64,000 nt of DNA from Thermoanaerobacteraceae bacterium (GTDB taxonomy: Bacteria > Bacillota > JADQBR01), in assembly GCA_017656305.1 (NCBI GenBank), contig JACDOG010000013.1, forward strand, positions 1 to 64,000, given 5' to 3'. The notes beneath the pieces were generated by a model. The model made no database searches, was not told the DNA's origin, and saw only the letters and a list, made by a program, of their open reading frames with translations. Positions 51,144-59,403 of this stretch are shown one piece after another (position 1 is the first letter of the stretch; every line of letters starts with the position of its first letter). The position numbers were made by a program, and so were the translations under genes.

Positions 51144-51704
51144 ATGGAGCCCCGTACGGGTCAGGAAAACAAGACTAGCCTGAATTTGAGACATGCGGGT
51201 TGGGTGCTGCCGCTTAGCTTGCTTGTGGCACTGCTGGTATTTGCATTGGGGGCCAGTCACTACACTTCACAGGAAAGTTTCTGCCGCAGCTGTCACGAGA
51301 TGGAGCAAGCCTTTCAAACATACAAAAATTCGCCGCACCTGGTCAATGATGCCGGTATCGTAGCAGAATGTAAAAACTGCCATCTTCCACCAGGTACCCT
51401 GTCCATGTTGGCCGCTAAGGTTGGGAAATTAAGGATGGTGGTCACCCACGTGCTGGAACAACCAGAGGGGTACACGTGGGATTTGGAACGCGGGCACCGG
51501 CAGCGAGTGGCACGGCAGAGCATCAGTGATGAAAGCTGCCTGCAGTGTCACGACCCCTTAAAAATTGAGCCTGTTAACGAGGTACAGCAGATGGCTCACA
51601 GTACTGCCATTGGAAAAACCGCCTGTATCTCCTGTCACCGGTATGTGGGTCACCGCACGGAAAAGCTGGCAAAAAAGTTGGCAAAGGAGGGTAAAAAGAT
51701 ATGA
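51144..51704 (+). CDS. NapC/NrfH-type tetrahaem quinol dehydrogenase
   Basis: A 186-residue membrane-anchored cytochrome that passes electrons from menaquinol to an exterior reductase. One N-terminal helix (WVLPLSLLVALLVFALGAS) is followed by four haem motifs, CRSCH, CKNCH, CLQCH and CISCH, in the NapC/NrfH spacing (FCRSCHEM is the typical first site). ATG 51144 follows AAAGGAGG. Its stop overlaps the start of the HAO-like gene (ATGA), so that protein is the expected partner. Confidence 0.9.
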   Translation: MEPRTGQENKTSLNLRHAGWVLPLSLLVALLVFALGASHYTSQESFCRSCHEMEQAFQTYKNSPHLVNDAGIVAECKNCHLPPGTLSMLAAKVGKLRMVVTHVLEQPEGYTWDLERGHRQRVARQSISDESCLQCHDPLKIEPVNEVQQMAHSTAIGKTACISCHRYVGHRTEKLAKKLAKEGKKI

Positions 51705-52915
51705 AATTTAACGGTAAAGTTGTCCTCTGGCTGCTGATTGCTGTGCTGCTTGTCGGTGGCATTGCTGCTTTTGCAATGAGCGCGGAGCAAAAGACGGTTG
51801 TTCCCGAAAACGCCACTCTGGAGCAGGCCAGAGAATTTGAGGAGTTTTACAAGGACAAGGTTCCCGGTAAGTATGCGATGTGGAAGGAAAGTGCCCATGG
51901 TAAAAACGGCGTTACCTGTATCAACTGCCACGGAACGGAGCCCCTTAAGGAAAAAGACTTAAAGCTGGCAAACTTCGGTATTGTAAAGCCGGAAACATGT
52001 GGCGAGTGCCATCAAAAGGAATATGAAGGATTTAAAGAGACACGCCACGTGAGAGCGGTAGAATTTTCCAAGAAAAACGTTCGTTACCACCTGCTTGACG
52101 GTTTCCCGGCCATGCAGCAGCAGGGCTGCGATTCCTGTCATACTAAAGTAGGTGAAACCTGTACCAGTTGTCACCAGGGACACACCACGGCCAGTCCCAT
52201 GCCGAAAAACTCACCGCACCAGAGTACCGAGGTTACGGGTAACTTTACCAACGGGTGTGAGAACTGTCATATGGGACCGGATCACCCGCAGCGCGAAGCT
52301 TATGAATCCAGCGTTCACTATCAGGTAGCCCAGGCTACCGGCCAACCGACCTGTATTACATGTCATACGGACCCGGATAACAACCATGAGATTATTGCCA
52401 TTAGAGACAATCCGGAAAAAGGTTGGCAGCGAATTAGGGAAAACTGTCTCAAGTGCCATACTGCTGAATATGTGGATGACGCCTGGGCGCAGGTACAGGA
52501 AGTTATTGCAGAAACCAACCGTATTGTGGATGAAGCTCGCAAGATTATCAAAGGCTTGTACGAGGATGGTATCTTGAAGCCTAGTCCGGGTTCCCTGCTG
52601 GATGAAAACGGACTGCCCATGTTAAATGCCAAGGGAACCAGCTACAGTCACGTCAGTGCGATTGAGAACAAAATGTTTGAGTTGTTTAAGTACGCGCAGG
52701 CCACAACTATCAAGGGTGCCAAGCACTTTGCTCCAGATTATGCTCACTGGCATGGTTTAGCAGACCTGTGGACCAAGTACCTGGAGATTAAGGAAGAAGC
52801 GGAACGCCTGCGCCTGGAGCACAAGCTGAAGCAAGCCACCGGGGTGGAAGAAGAAGAGTATCCGATGTACCAGTACCGCAAGGCAACCGGTAATGAACTG
52901 GAGCAATTAAAATAG
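51701..52915 (+). CDS. Hydroxylamine-oxidoreductase-like multihaem cytochrome c
   Basis: A 404-residue exported cytochrome with signal anchor (VVLWLLIAVLLVGGIAAFAM). Seven haem motifs are seen: CINCH, CGECH, CDSCH, CTSCH, CENCH, CITCH, CLKCH. The stretch CENCHMGPDHPQREAYESS is the signature of the HAO family, in which octahaem relatives without the Tyr cross-link reduce nitrite to ammonium. The C-terminal 130 residues are helical and haem-free, matching the HAO tail. One haem fewer than the classic eight is unusual. Coupling to the NapC/NrfH-type gene supports a nitrite or hydroxylamine reductase. Confidence 0.8.
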   Translation: MKFNGKVVLWLLIAVLLVGGIAAFAMSAEQKTVVPENATLEQAREFEEFYKDKVPGKYAMWKESAHGKNGVTCINCHGTEPLKEKDLKLANFGIVKPETCGECHQKEYEGFKETRHVRAVEFSKKNVRYHLLDGFPAMQQQGCDSCHTKVGETCTSCHQGHTTASPMPKNSPHQSTEVTGNFTNGCENCHMGPDHPQREAYESSVHYQVAQATGQPTCITCHTDPDNNHEIIAIRDNPEKGWQRIRENCLKCHTAEYVDDAWAQVQEVIAETNRIVDEARKIIKGLYEDGILKPSPGSLLDENGLPMLNAKGTSYSHVSAIENKMFELFKYAQATTIKGAKHFAPDYAHWHGLADLWTKYLEIKEEAERLRLEHKLKQATGVEEEEYPMYQYRKATGNELEQLK

Positions 52916-52928
52916 ATGTTGTTTAAAA

Positions 52929-52960
52929 CGGGAGGTGACAGTACTCTCACCTCCCGGCGT
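52929..52960 (+). terminator. Hairpin between HAO-like gene and napD
   Basis: A 10-bp stem CGGGAGGTGA (52929-52938) with TCACCTCCCG (52947-52956); only GCGTTTATC follows, so termination is likely partial. Confidence 0.6.
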
Positions 52961-52980
52961 TTATCAAGGGGGATTCAACC

Positions 52981-53247
52981 ATGACCATTACCAGTATAAT
53001 AATCAAACATGACCCGGCCAAACAGGACTCAGTTGTGGCAGAGTTACAGCAACTGCCGGGACTTTCGGTGGAGGCGAGACTTCCGGGACAGGTAATAGCC
53101 GTTTTGGAAGTGGAAAACTTAAAAACCGCTCACGATTTTGTCAGCGGATATATTGAAGGTATGGATGGAGTTTGGGGAGCTTACCCGGCGTATGTTTTTT
53201 CCGATGAAGATGCAGCCGAAGACCTGACCGCATGCGGAGGGTTGTGA
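52981..53247 (+). CDS. napD: NapD-type chaperone
   Basis: An 88-residue protein of the NapD family (TITSIIIKHDPAKQDSVVAEL, then VIAVLEVENLKTAHDFV, then GVWGAYPAYVF), a small ferredoxin-like fold that binds the Tat signal of NapA during cofactor insertion. It begins at ATG 52981 behind AAGGGGG, ends in TGATG shared with the next start, and lies in the nap cluster. Confidence 0.85.
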   Translation: MTITSIIIKHDPAKQDSVVAELQQLPGLSVEARLPGQVIAVLEVENLKTAHDFVSGYIEGMDGVWGAYPAYVFSDEDAAEDLTACGGL

Positions 53248-53798
53248 TGAACGGTGAACAGCGTATCAGCCGGCGCACATTGCTTACTGCCGCCGGTGCA
53301 AGATTGTTTTTGTTGACAGGTGAACTTGTTGACCGGGGTGTCAAAAGAGCGGTGGTACGGCCCCCGGGAGCACTGAGTGAACCCGAATTTCTACTGACCT
53401 GCACGCGCTGTGGGGAGTGTGCCCGCAGGTGTGTTCGCGGAGTCATCCTTCTGGCAGGACCTGACCAGGGAGTGGCGCTCGGCACACCGTACGTGGACTT
53501 TTCCAGGTCTAATTGTGATTTCTGTTACGAGTGTGTGAAAGTTTGTCCGAGTGATGCGCTGAAGAAAACCCGGGAGCCGGTGCCGATTGGCAAAGCCAGA
53601 ATCCTGCGGGAACGCTGCTTGGCTTTTCAAGGACAGGTCTGCGGTAACTGTGCTGCCAGCTGCCCCGCCGGGATAAATGCCCTGCACATTGTGAGGCAGA
53701 GGTATCCCGAAATAAATGCAGACCGGTGCATAGGCTGCGGCAACTGCGTTCAGCGGTGTTTGGCAATGCCAAAGGCAATAGAGATTTTTCCCATTTAA
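53247..53798 (+). CDS. napG: NapG-like ferredoxin protein (four [4Fe-4S])
   Basis: A 183-residue iron-sulphur protein with a Tat-like N-terminus (ISRRTLLTAAGARLF). Four cluster sites are visible: CTRCGECARRC, CDFCYECVKVCP, a CLAFQGQVCGNCAASCP block, and CIGCGNCVQRC, the NapG pattern. In nap systems NapG with NapH passes menaquinol electrons towards NapA. Starts at ATG 53247 overlapping the napD stop. Confidence 0.87.
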   Translation: MNGEQRISRRTLLTAAGARLFLLTGELVDRGVKRAVVRPPGALSEPEFLLTCTRCGECARRCVRGVILLAGPDQGVALGTPYVDFSRSNCDFCYECVKVCPSDALKKTREPVPIGKARILRERCLAFQGQVCGNCAASCPAGINALHIVRQRYPEINADRCIGCGNCVQRCLAMPKAIEIFPI

Positions 53799-53821
53799 CT
53801 TGTTTGGTAAGGAGGTTTAGT

Positions 53822-54118
53822 ATGGGTAAGCGTAGCGTTATGTTACTGGTAGTGTTGGCAACAGCATTGTTGTTAGCGGCATGTTCCGCAGAAAATCCCG
53901 TAACCGGTACTTCCACAGAAAAAAGTACCATTCCAACAGGCCAGCCTATGGCCATTCCGCACAGCATTGATGGTAAAAGTGATTGTTTGACGTGTCACGG
54001 GCCCGGCGAGGTTGGTTCGGCAGTAAAAACCGACCATCCCGAGCTGAAAAACTGCCGGCAGTGTCACGTATTGGAAAATCCTCAATTAAGTAAGGTTGAG
54101 TGGGGGGATGCCAGATGA
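53822..54118 (+). CDS. Dihaem cytochrome c lipoprotein (NapB-like)
   Basis: A 98-residue lipoprotein: signal and lipobox LLLAAC, then a Thr/Ser-rich linker, then haem motifs CLTCH and CRQCH. Spacing and position next to napA match NapB, the small dihaem subunit that donates electrons to NapA, but here it is membrane-tethered by lipid, as expected in a Gram-positive. ATG 53822 follows AAGGAGG. Overlaps napA. Confidence 0.82.
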   Translation: MGKRSVMLLVVLATALLLAACSAENPVTGTSTEKSTIPTGQPMAIPHSIDGKSDCLTCHGPGEVGSAVKTDHPELKNCRQCHVLENPQLSKVEWGDAR

Positions 54119-56376
54119 AATTTAGTCGCCGCCAGTTTATAAAAGCCAGTGCCGTGGCTGCCGCGCTGGCAACGGCCGGTTGTGGAGTGCAGCAGCCGCG
54201 AAAACAGGATGAGGTTTCTGGGGGGACGCAGGTAGAAGCAGAAAAGTGGTACAAAGCGGTGTGCCGTTACTGTGGTACCGGTTGTGGCGTTATGGTTGGC
54301 GTGAAAGACGGCAAGGTGGTGGCAGTCAAAGGTGACAAGGACAATGAAGTGAACAAAGGGCTATTGTGTGCCAAGGCATACTATTTACCACAGATTTTGA
54401 CTGCCAAAGACAGGCTTACCAAGCCCTTAATACGCAGGAACGGTAAGTTTGTGGAGGCTACCTGGGATGAAGCCCTGGATTTAGTAGCAGAGAAATTCAG
54501 GGAATACATTGACAAATACGGTCCTGATTCCGTAGGTTTTTACGGGTCCGGCCAGGCCTATGCAGAAGAGGAATATGTGGCCAACAAGCTTTTTAAAGGT
54601 GCAATTGGCACCAACAACGTGGAGGGAAACCCGCGGTTATGTATGGCCAGTGCCGTTGGCGGGTATATAACCACCTTCGGTTTAGATGAACCCATGGGAG
54701 CTTATGCTGACTTTGAACATGCGGACGTCTTCTTCATTATTGGCTCCAATATGGCAGAATGCCACCCCATACTATTCAACAGGGTAACCGAGCGCAAGTA
54801 TGCCGACCCCAACGTGAAAATAATCTACTGTGACCCGCGAAAGCAGCGGTCAATGGATATTGCGGACATCGTGGTTAACTTCAAACCGGGTACGGACTTG
54901 GCCTTGCTGAATGCCATGGCCCAGGTTATCGTGGAGGAAGATTTGGTTGACCATGAGTTTGTCAAAAAGCACACCAAGTTTATGCAGGGTGATGTTGAAA
55001 TTACCTTTGACCAGTTTAAACAGTTTCTCCAGGAATTTACCCCTGAAAAAGCGGAAAAAATCTGTGGCGTGCCGGCTCGCGAGATTCGTAAAATTGCTCG
55101 GATATTTGCGGAACCTGGCAAAAACAGTATGTCCCTGTGGACCATGGGTATCAACCAGCGGGTTGCCGGTGTATGGGCAAACAACCTGATTCATAACCTG
55201 CACCTATTGACGGGGAAAATCTGCAAGCCCGGTTCAACACCGCTTTCTCTGACTGGTCAACCCAGTGCCTGCGGTAGTGTCCGGGAAGTAGGCGCCTTGT
55301 CCCACATGCTGCCGGCACACAGGCTGGTAAAGAACCCCAAGCACCGGGAGGAAATTGCAAAAATATGGGGTGTAGCGCCCGAAAAAATTAGTCCCAAGCC
55401 CGGTTACCATACTATGGAAATGTTCCGGGCAGCAGTGGATGGCAGGTTGAAGGCATTATGGGTCATGTGTACTAACCCGGCGCAGTCGCTGCCCAATGCT
55501 ACCTACTATCACCAGGGCCTGGAAAAGGTGTTTTTGGTGGTATCTGAGGCTTACCACCCCACTTTGACAAGCCAGTTTGCCGATGTGGTATTGCCGGCGG
55601 CATTGTGGGTTGAAAAAGAAGGGATTTACGGTAATACGGAACGGCGGACCCAGCATGTAGCCAAGGCCGTTGATCCGCCGGGAGAGGCAAAGCCCGATGT
55701 TTGGATACTTATGGAATTTGCCAAGCGGCTGGGATACGGGCACCTGTTCCCTTACAAAAGCAATGAAGACATTTGGAACGAGTACCTGCAGTGTACTGCT
55801 GGTACCGATATGGAGCTTGCTTCCTATGAGGATTTAAAGAAGGCCCATGGTATTCAGTGGCCGGTACCAGGGCAAAAAGGTCAAAAAGGTACTGTGCGGC
55901 GTTACGTTGCAGGCGAGGACCCGTATGTTAAGGAGGGAATTGAGTTTTACGGCAAACCTGACGGTAGAGCTATAATTTTTGCCCGGCCGTACAAGGGTGC
56001 GGCTGAAGAACCAAATGACGAATACCCGTTTACACTTACCACCGGTCGGGTGCTGGAACACTGGCATACTGCCACCATGACCGGCAAGTGTCCCACTTTA
56101 AACAGGGCTCAGCCCCATTCATTTGTGGAGATAAATCCAGTGGACGCTTCCAAACTGGGCATCAAAGACGGGGATCTGGTGAAGATAACATCGCGGCGGG
56201 GACAGGTAGTACTGCCGGCAAGAATTGGTCGCCAGGGGTTACCTCAGGAAGGGCTTCTGTTTGCTACCTGGTTTGAGGCTGAAAAACTTACCAATGCAGT
56301 AACAATTGATGCATTTGACCCTGGTTCTAAAGAACCGGAATTCAAACTTTGCGCGGTCAAAATAGAAAAAGTGTAA
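54115..56376 (+). CDS. napA: Periplasmic-type nitrate reductase catalytic subunit NapA
   Basis: A 753-residue molybdopterin oxidoreductase. Tat signal SRRQFIKAS, followed by a lipobox-like TAGC; then the [4Fe-4S] ligands CRYCGTGCGVMVG...LCAKA; and the Mo ligand Cys176 in NPRLCMASAV, the NapA form (Cys rather than Sec of formate dehydrogenases). The C-terminal dinucleotide-binding domain begins near residue 630 (LTTGRVLEHWHTATMTG). The Cys and flanking sequence favour nitrate reductase over formate dehydrogenase. It acts on the outside of the membrane. Confidence 0.9.
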   Translation: MKFSRRQFIKASAVAAALATAGCGVQQPRKQDEVSGGTQVEAEKWYKAVCRYCGTGCGVMVGVKDGKVVAVKGDKDNEVNKGLLCAKAYYLPQILTAKDRLTKPLIRRNGKFVEATWDEALDLVAEKFREYIDKYGPDSVGFYGSGQAYAEEEYVANKLFKGAIGTNNVEGNPRLCMASAVGGYITTFGLDEPMGAYADFEHADVFFIIGSNMAECHPILFNRVTERKYADPNVKIIYCDPRKQRSMDIADIVVNFKPGTDLALLNAMAQVIVEEDLVDHEFVKKHTKFMQGDVEITFDQFKQFLQEFTPEKAEKICGVPAREIRKIARIFAEPGKNSMSLWTMGINQRVAGVWANNLIHNLHLLTGKICKPGSTPLSLTGQPSACGSVREVGALSHMLPAHRLVKNPKHREEIAKIWGVAPEKISPKPGYHTMEMFRAAVDGRLKALWVMCTNPAQSLPNATYYHQGLEKVFLVVSEAYHPTLTSQFADVVLPAALWVEKEGIYGNTERRTQHVAKAVDPPGEAKPDVWILMEFAKRLGYGHLFPYKSNEDIWNEYLQCTAGTDMELASYEDLKKAHGIQWPVPGQKGQKGTVRRYVAGEDPYVKEGIEFYGKPDGRAIIFARPYKGAAEEPNDEYPFTLTTGRVLEHWHTATMTGKCPTLNRAQPHSFVEINPVDASKLGIKDGDLVKITSRRGQVVLPARIGRQGLPQEGLLFATWFEAEKLTNAVTIDAFDPGSKEPEFKLCAVKIEKV

Positions 56377-56388
56377 AGTAGTGATTTT

Positions 56389-57783
56389 ATGAAAGTCAAC
56401 CATGTCCGTCGCTGCATGCAGCTGGGAGTTTTTACGCTGGTTTTGGCTCCCTTGTTGGGCATTTCCGGCATCAGGGGCAATCTTAATTCCGCTGATTGGT
56501 GGGGTGTTACCCTAACAGACCCACTGGCGTTTTTGGAAGTTAGTGTTGCCGCCGGTAAGGCGGCAACTGCTATGCTTGGTCCGGCAGTGTTGGTGCTGGC
56601 TGTTTATTTGGTATTTGGCAAGGCTTACTGCGGGTGGGTTTGCCCTGTAGGCTTTTTGATAGAAATGACGGGCAAAGTCAAACGCTTGTTTTCCAGGCAA
56701 CCCGGTGCCCGTGCCAAAATAACGGGCCAGTACTACTGGTCGCTGCCGGCAGTGTTAATAATTGCGCTGTTCACCCACCTGCCGCTGTTTCAAATATTGT
56801 CTCCCGCTGGTATATTAATGAGAACCTTGCTCTTTGGTATTGGTTGGGAAGTGCTGTTAATAGTCGCTATTCTGATTGCGGAACTGACAGCATATAGCGG
56901 CTTGTGGTGTCGCGTGCTGTGCCCGCTGGGCGCATTTTATTCGCTGTTGGGACGCTTGAGTCCGGTGCAGGTTAAGGTGGACAGAAATAAATGTGACGGC
57001 TGCCAAATTTGTACCCGCCATTGCCATGCTGCTGTTAACAGTATTCGTAACGTTGTACGTGACGGGCAAGCTGAGCACGTAGGCGGAGCAAGCTGTACCC
57101 GTTGCGGCAAGTGTGTGGATAAGTGTCCGCATGGCGCATTACATTTTGCTGTTAACTGGAATATGGATGATAAATTAAGGGAAGGCAGTACCCGTCACAT
57201 TGTTGGGCCAGGCGCTGTAGATGTTTTTCGAAGACGTGTCTTGAGAGCCGGAACCGGTTTGCTTTCTGCAGGGATTTTGGTACCGGCCATACGTACTACA
57301 ATAAAGATGTCACCGGATTTTATCCGCCCGCCGGGTGCTGCTGCGGAGCCGGAATTTTTGGCCAGATGTATTCGCTGCGGCAAGTGTGCCCAGTCATGCC
57401 GGTATCACAGTATCTTAATGGCAGGTGCTGAAGGCGGGGCGGCAATGGGCACACCCTATGTCTCACCGCGGCAGGCACCGTGCTACTTGTGCCTGGAATG
57501 TACCAAAGTGTGCCCTAGCGGGGCCATAAAACCCTTGGACGAAATTAGGGAGGTCAAAATGGGCGTGGCGGAGATAGATACCTCACGGTGCCTGGCATAT
57601 CAGGGGGATATCTGCCGCTCCTGTTATAGCAATTGTCCCCTGATTGATGAAGCGATTTACTTGGATGACCCCCTGAAACCGGTGGTAAATAGGGAAAAAT
57701 GCACCGGTTGCGGGCTTTGCGAATATGCATGTGTAATGAATAAACCTGCCATTACGGTAGTACCTAAAGATTACATGTCATGA
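56389..57783 (+). CDS. NapH-NapG fusion iron-sulphur membrane protein
   Basis: A 464-residue fusion. The N-terminal half (~1-265) is NapH-like: four membrane helices with CGWVCP and CRVLCP motifs, then ferredoxin sites CDGCQICTRHC and CTRCGKCVDKCP. The C-terminal half (~275-464) repeats the NapG pattern: CIRCGKCAQSC, CYLCLECTKVCP, CRSCYSNCP and CTGCGLCEYAC. Together with the separate napG it gives two NapG-like units. It probably oxidises menaquinol and feeds NapA. It ends in a terminator. Confidence 0.85.
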   Translation: MKVNHVRRCMQLGVFTLVLAPLLGISGIRGNLNSADWWGVTLTDPLAFLEVSVAAGKAATAMLGPAVLVLAVYLVFGKAYCGWVCPVGFLIEMTGKVKRLFSRQPGARAKITGQYYWSLPAVLIIALFTHLPLFQILSPAGILMRTLLFGIGWEVLLIVAILIAELTAYSGLWCRVLCPLGAFYSLLGRLSPVQVKVDRNKCDGCQICTRHCHAAVNSIRNVVRDGQAEHVGGASCTRCGKCVDKCPHGALHFAVNWNMDDKLREGSTRHIVGPGAVDVFRRRVLRAGTGLLSAGILVPAIRTTIKMSPDFIRPPGAAAEPEFLARCIRCGKCAQSCRYHSILMAGAEGGAAMGTPYVSPRQAPCYLCLECTKVCPSGAIKPLDEIREVKMGVAEIDTSRCLAYQGDICRSCYSNCPLIDEAIYLDDPLKPVVNREKCTGCGLCEYACVMNKPAITVVPKDYMS

Positions 57784-57817
57784 CAAAATGAACCAACCAC
57801 AATCCCACTTCCTTTTT

Positions 57818-57846
57818 GCCCCGGGTGAATCCCGGGGCTTTTTATT
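57818..57846 (+). terminator. Intrinsic terminator of the nap cluster
   Basis: Stem GCCCCGGG (57818-57825) with CCCGGGGC (57831-57838) followed by TTTTTATTTG. Confidence 0.88.
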
Positions 57847-57890
57847 TGTCACGTGTATTAATTTACTGAATGTGGAAATATTAAAATAAA

Positions 57891-58397
57891 GTGCTGGAGG
57901 TGATTGCCATTCGCCTTGTAGTGGGATTGGGCAACTTGCTTTTGGGAGATGAAGGAATCGGCCTGCATGTGATTCAACAACTGAGCAAGCAGCAACTGCC
58001 CAGGGATGTGCAGGTACTGGACGGCGGGACGCTGGGGCCTGCCTTGATCGGGTATCTGGAAGGTGTCGAGCAACTGTACCTGATTGATGCCATGAAAAAC
58101 GGCGGCAGGCCGGGCAGTATTTATGTGCTGGCAGCTGAAGAGGTTGACTGGGAAAAAAATAGTACTCCCCTATCCATGCACCAGCTGGGTGTTACCGAGA
58201 CGGTTGCCCTGGCGCGAAAGGTCGGCTTTGACAGGCCGATTACGATTATCGGTGTTGAACCCGAACATATCGGTTACGGCGTTGAACTTGCTCCATCTGT
58301 AAAAAAGTCGATGCCGCGTGTAGTAGAAACGGTTACGAGACTGCTTGGGATGCCTGGTAATTTGGACAGGTCCGGTTGCGAAGAACTTATTCAATAA
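57891..58397 (+). CDS. Hydrogenase maturation protease
   Basis: A 168-residue protease of the HyaD/HupD family that trims the C-terminus of NiFe-hydrogenase large subunits. Metal-site motifs are GNLLLGDEGIGLHV (Glu), LIDAMKNGG (Asp) and SMHQLGV (His). GTG 57891 is given, but GGAGG at 57896-57900 points to a start at 57909 (codon ATT), where family homology begins (RLVVGLGN). No hydrogenase structural genes are in the window. Followed by a HypE-like gene. Confidence 0.85.
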   Translation: MLEVIAIRLVVGLGNLLLGDEGIGLHVIQQLSKQQLPRDVQVLDGGTLGPALIGYLEGVEQLYLIDAMKNGGRPGSIYVLAAEEVDWEKNSTPLSMHQLGVTETVALARKVGFDRPITIIGVEPEHIGYGVELAPSVKKSMPRVVETVTRLLGMPGNLDRSGCEELIQ

Positions 58398-58421
58398 ATT
58401 GCCATGTAGGAGGAAAAGCTT

Positions 58422-59351
58422 TTGAAAAACGAATTGTCTCCCCAAATACCGAAGACAATGCCTGGTGACAATTCCCTTCCTGGTGCAACAATAGTTAACG
58501 TATCTGCCGGTCAGTTGGTTTATTATACCGAGATCATAAGCGGCTGCCCGGAGGAACTGAGCGGTGATTTTCTGGGAAAGCTTGCTGCGGCAAAAGCTAT
58601 CAACAATATCTGTTGCAGGGGTGCTGTGCCGCTTTTGCTTTGCGTTTCGTTTATTCATCGGAATGGTTCTGAGACAGACCCGTTTATGAGGCAGTTATGG
58701 GTGAGCATGACACATACCGCCCGGCAAGCACAGGTCTCAGTGGTGAGGGGTGATAGCAAGTCTGTGGCGGGTATGACAGGTATTCATTTGACGGTATCAG
58801 GCATGGGTTATTTGGCAAAAGGTAATGCCTTTAGCTGCCAAAAGATACAACCCGGTGATGTGATAGTTTCTTCGGCTGGCATCGGTGAATGCGGGTTGGC
58901 GCTTGTAGCTTTGAAAAAACAAATGCCGCTCATAAATCTCAATCATGTCTGCCTGTTTCACGAAGTTATACAGGACCTGCAATGTGTAGAGGGTGTCAAA
59001 TTAATCCGGGTACCGGGTCGCTTGGGATTAAACGGCACCTTGCGGCAAATAGCGGAAGCTTCACAGGTTGTGATGGAAATTGCCGAAGAAGACCTGCCCG
59101 TTTCCCGACAAATTTCCCTGGCATGCCGCTCGCTGGGTTTGGACTGTCTCAGTCTTGCAAGCGACACTAGTTTACTGGTTTTTGCCGAACAGTCAGCGGC
59201 GCAAAAAGTGATACAGGTTTTAAACTTACATATGGGAAGAGAAGCAAAAATTGTTGGAAAGGTGGTTGACGCCAGTAGTTTCGGTGAAGTATGGCTGGTT
59301 CCCGCCAGCGGTGAACGCAGGTTGTTGCGGGAACAATCACCGGTGGAGTAA
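58422..59351 (+). CDS. HypE-like AIR synthase-family protein
   Basis: A 309-residue protein of the AIRS/PurM superfamily related to HypE (AAAKAINNICCRGAVPLLL, then VVRGDSKSV, GDVIVSSAGIGECGLALV, ISLACRSLGLDCLSLASD). HypE dehydrates a thiocarboxamide on its C-terminal Cys (PRIC), but this protein ends LLREQSPVE with no such Cys. It is therefore a paralogue with another use or an inactive form. TTG 58422 follows AGGAGG by 7 bases. Confidence 0.72.
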   Translation: MKNELSPQIPKTMPGDNSLPGATIVNVSAGQLVYYTEIISGCPEELSGDFLGKLAAAKAINNICCRGAVPLLLCVSFIHRNGSETDPFMRQLWVSMTHTARQAQVSVVRGDSKSVAGMTGIHLTVSGMGYLAKGNAFSCQKIQPGDVIVSSAGIGECGLALVALKKQMPLINLNHVCLFHEVIQDLQCVEGVKLIRVPGRLGLNGTLRQIAEASQVVMEIAEEDLPVSRQISLACRSLGLDCLSLASDTSLLVFAEQSAAQKVIQVLNLHMGREAKIVGKVVDASSFGEVWLVPASGERRLLREQSPVE

Positions 59352-59360
59352 AAATGAAAA

Positions 59361-59390
59361 AGGCCGGCAGAATATGCCGGCCTCATAAAC
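59361..59390. terminator. Bidirectional terminator
   Basis: A 9-bp stem AGGCCGGCA (59361-59369) with TGCCGGCCT (59375-59383). Read on the minus strand it is followed by TTTTCATTTTTAC, so it mainly serves the PBP gene. Confidence 0.75.
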
Positions 59391-59403
59391 GGCTGACTGT
59401 TTG

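Noticed and set aside
54115-56376. Formate dehydrogenase alpha subunit
   Set aside because: The molybdenum ligand context NPRLCMASAV, the neighbouring napD, napG and napH-like genes, and the absence of Sec at this site favour NapA.
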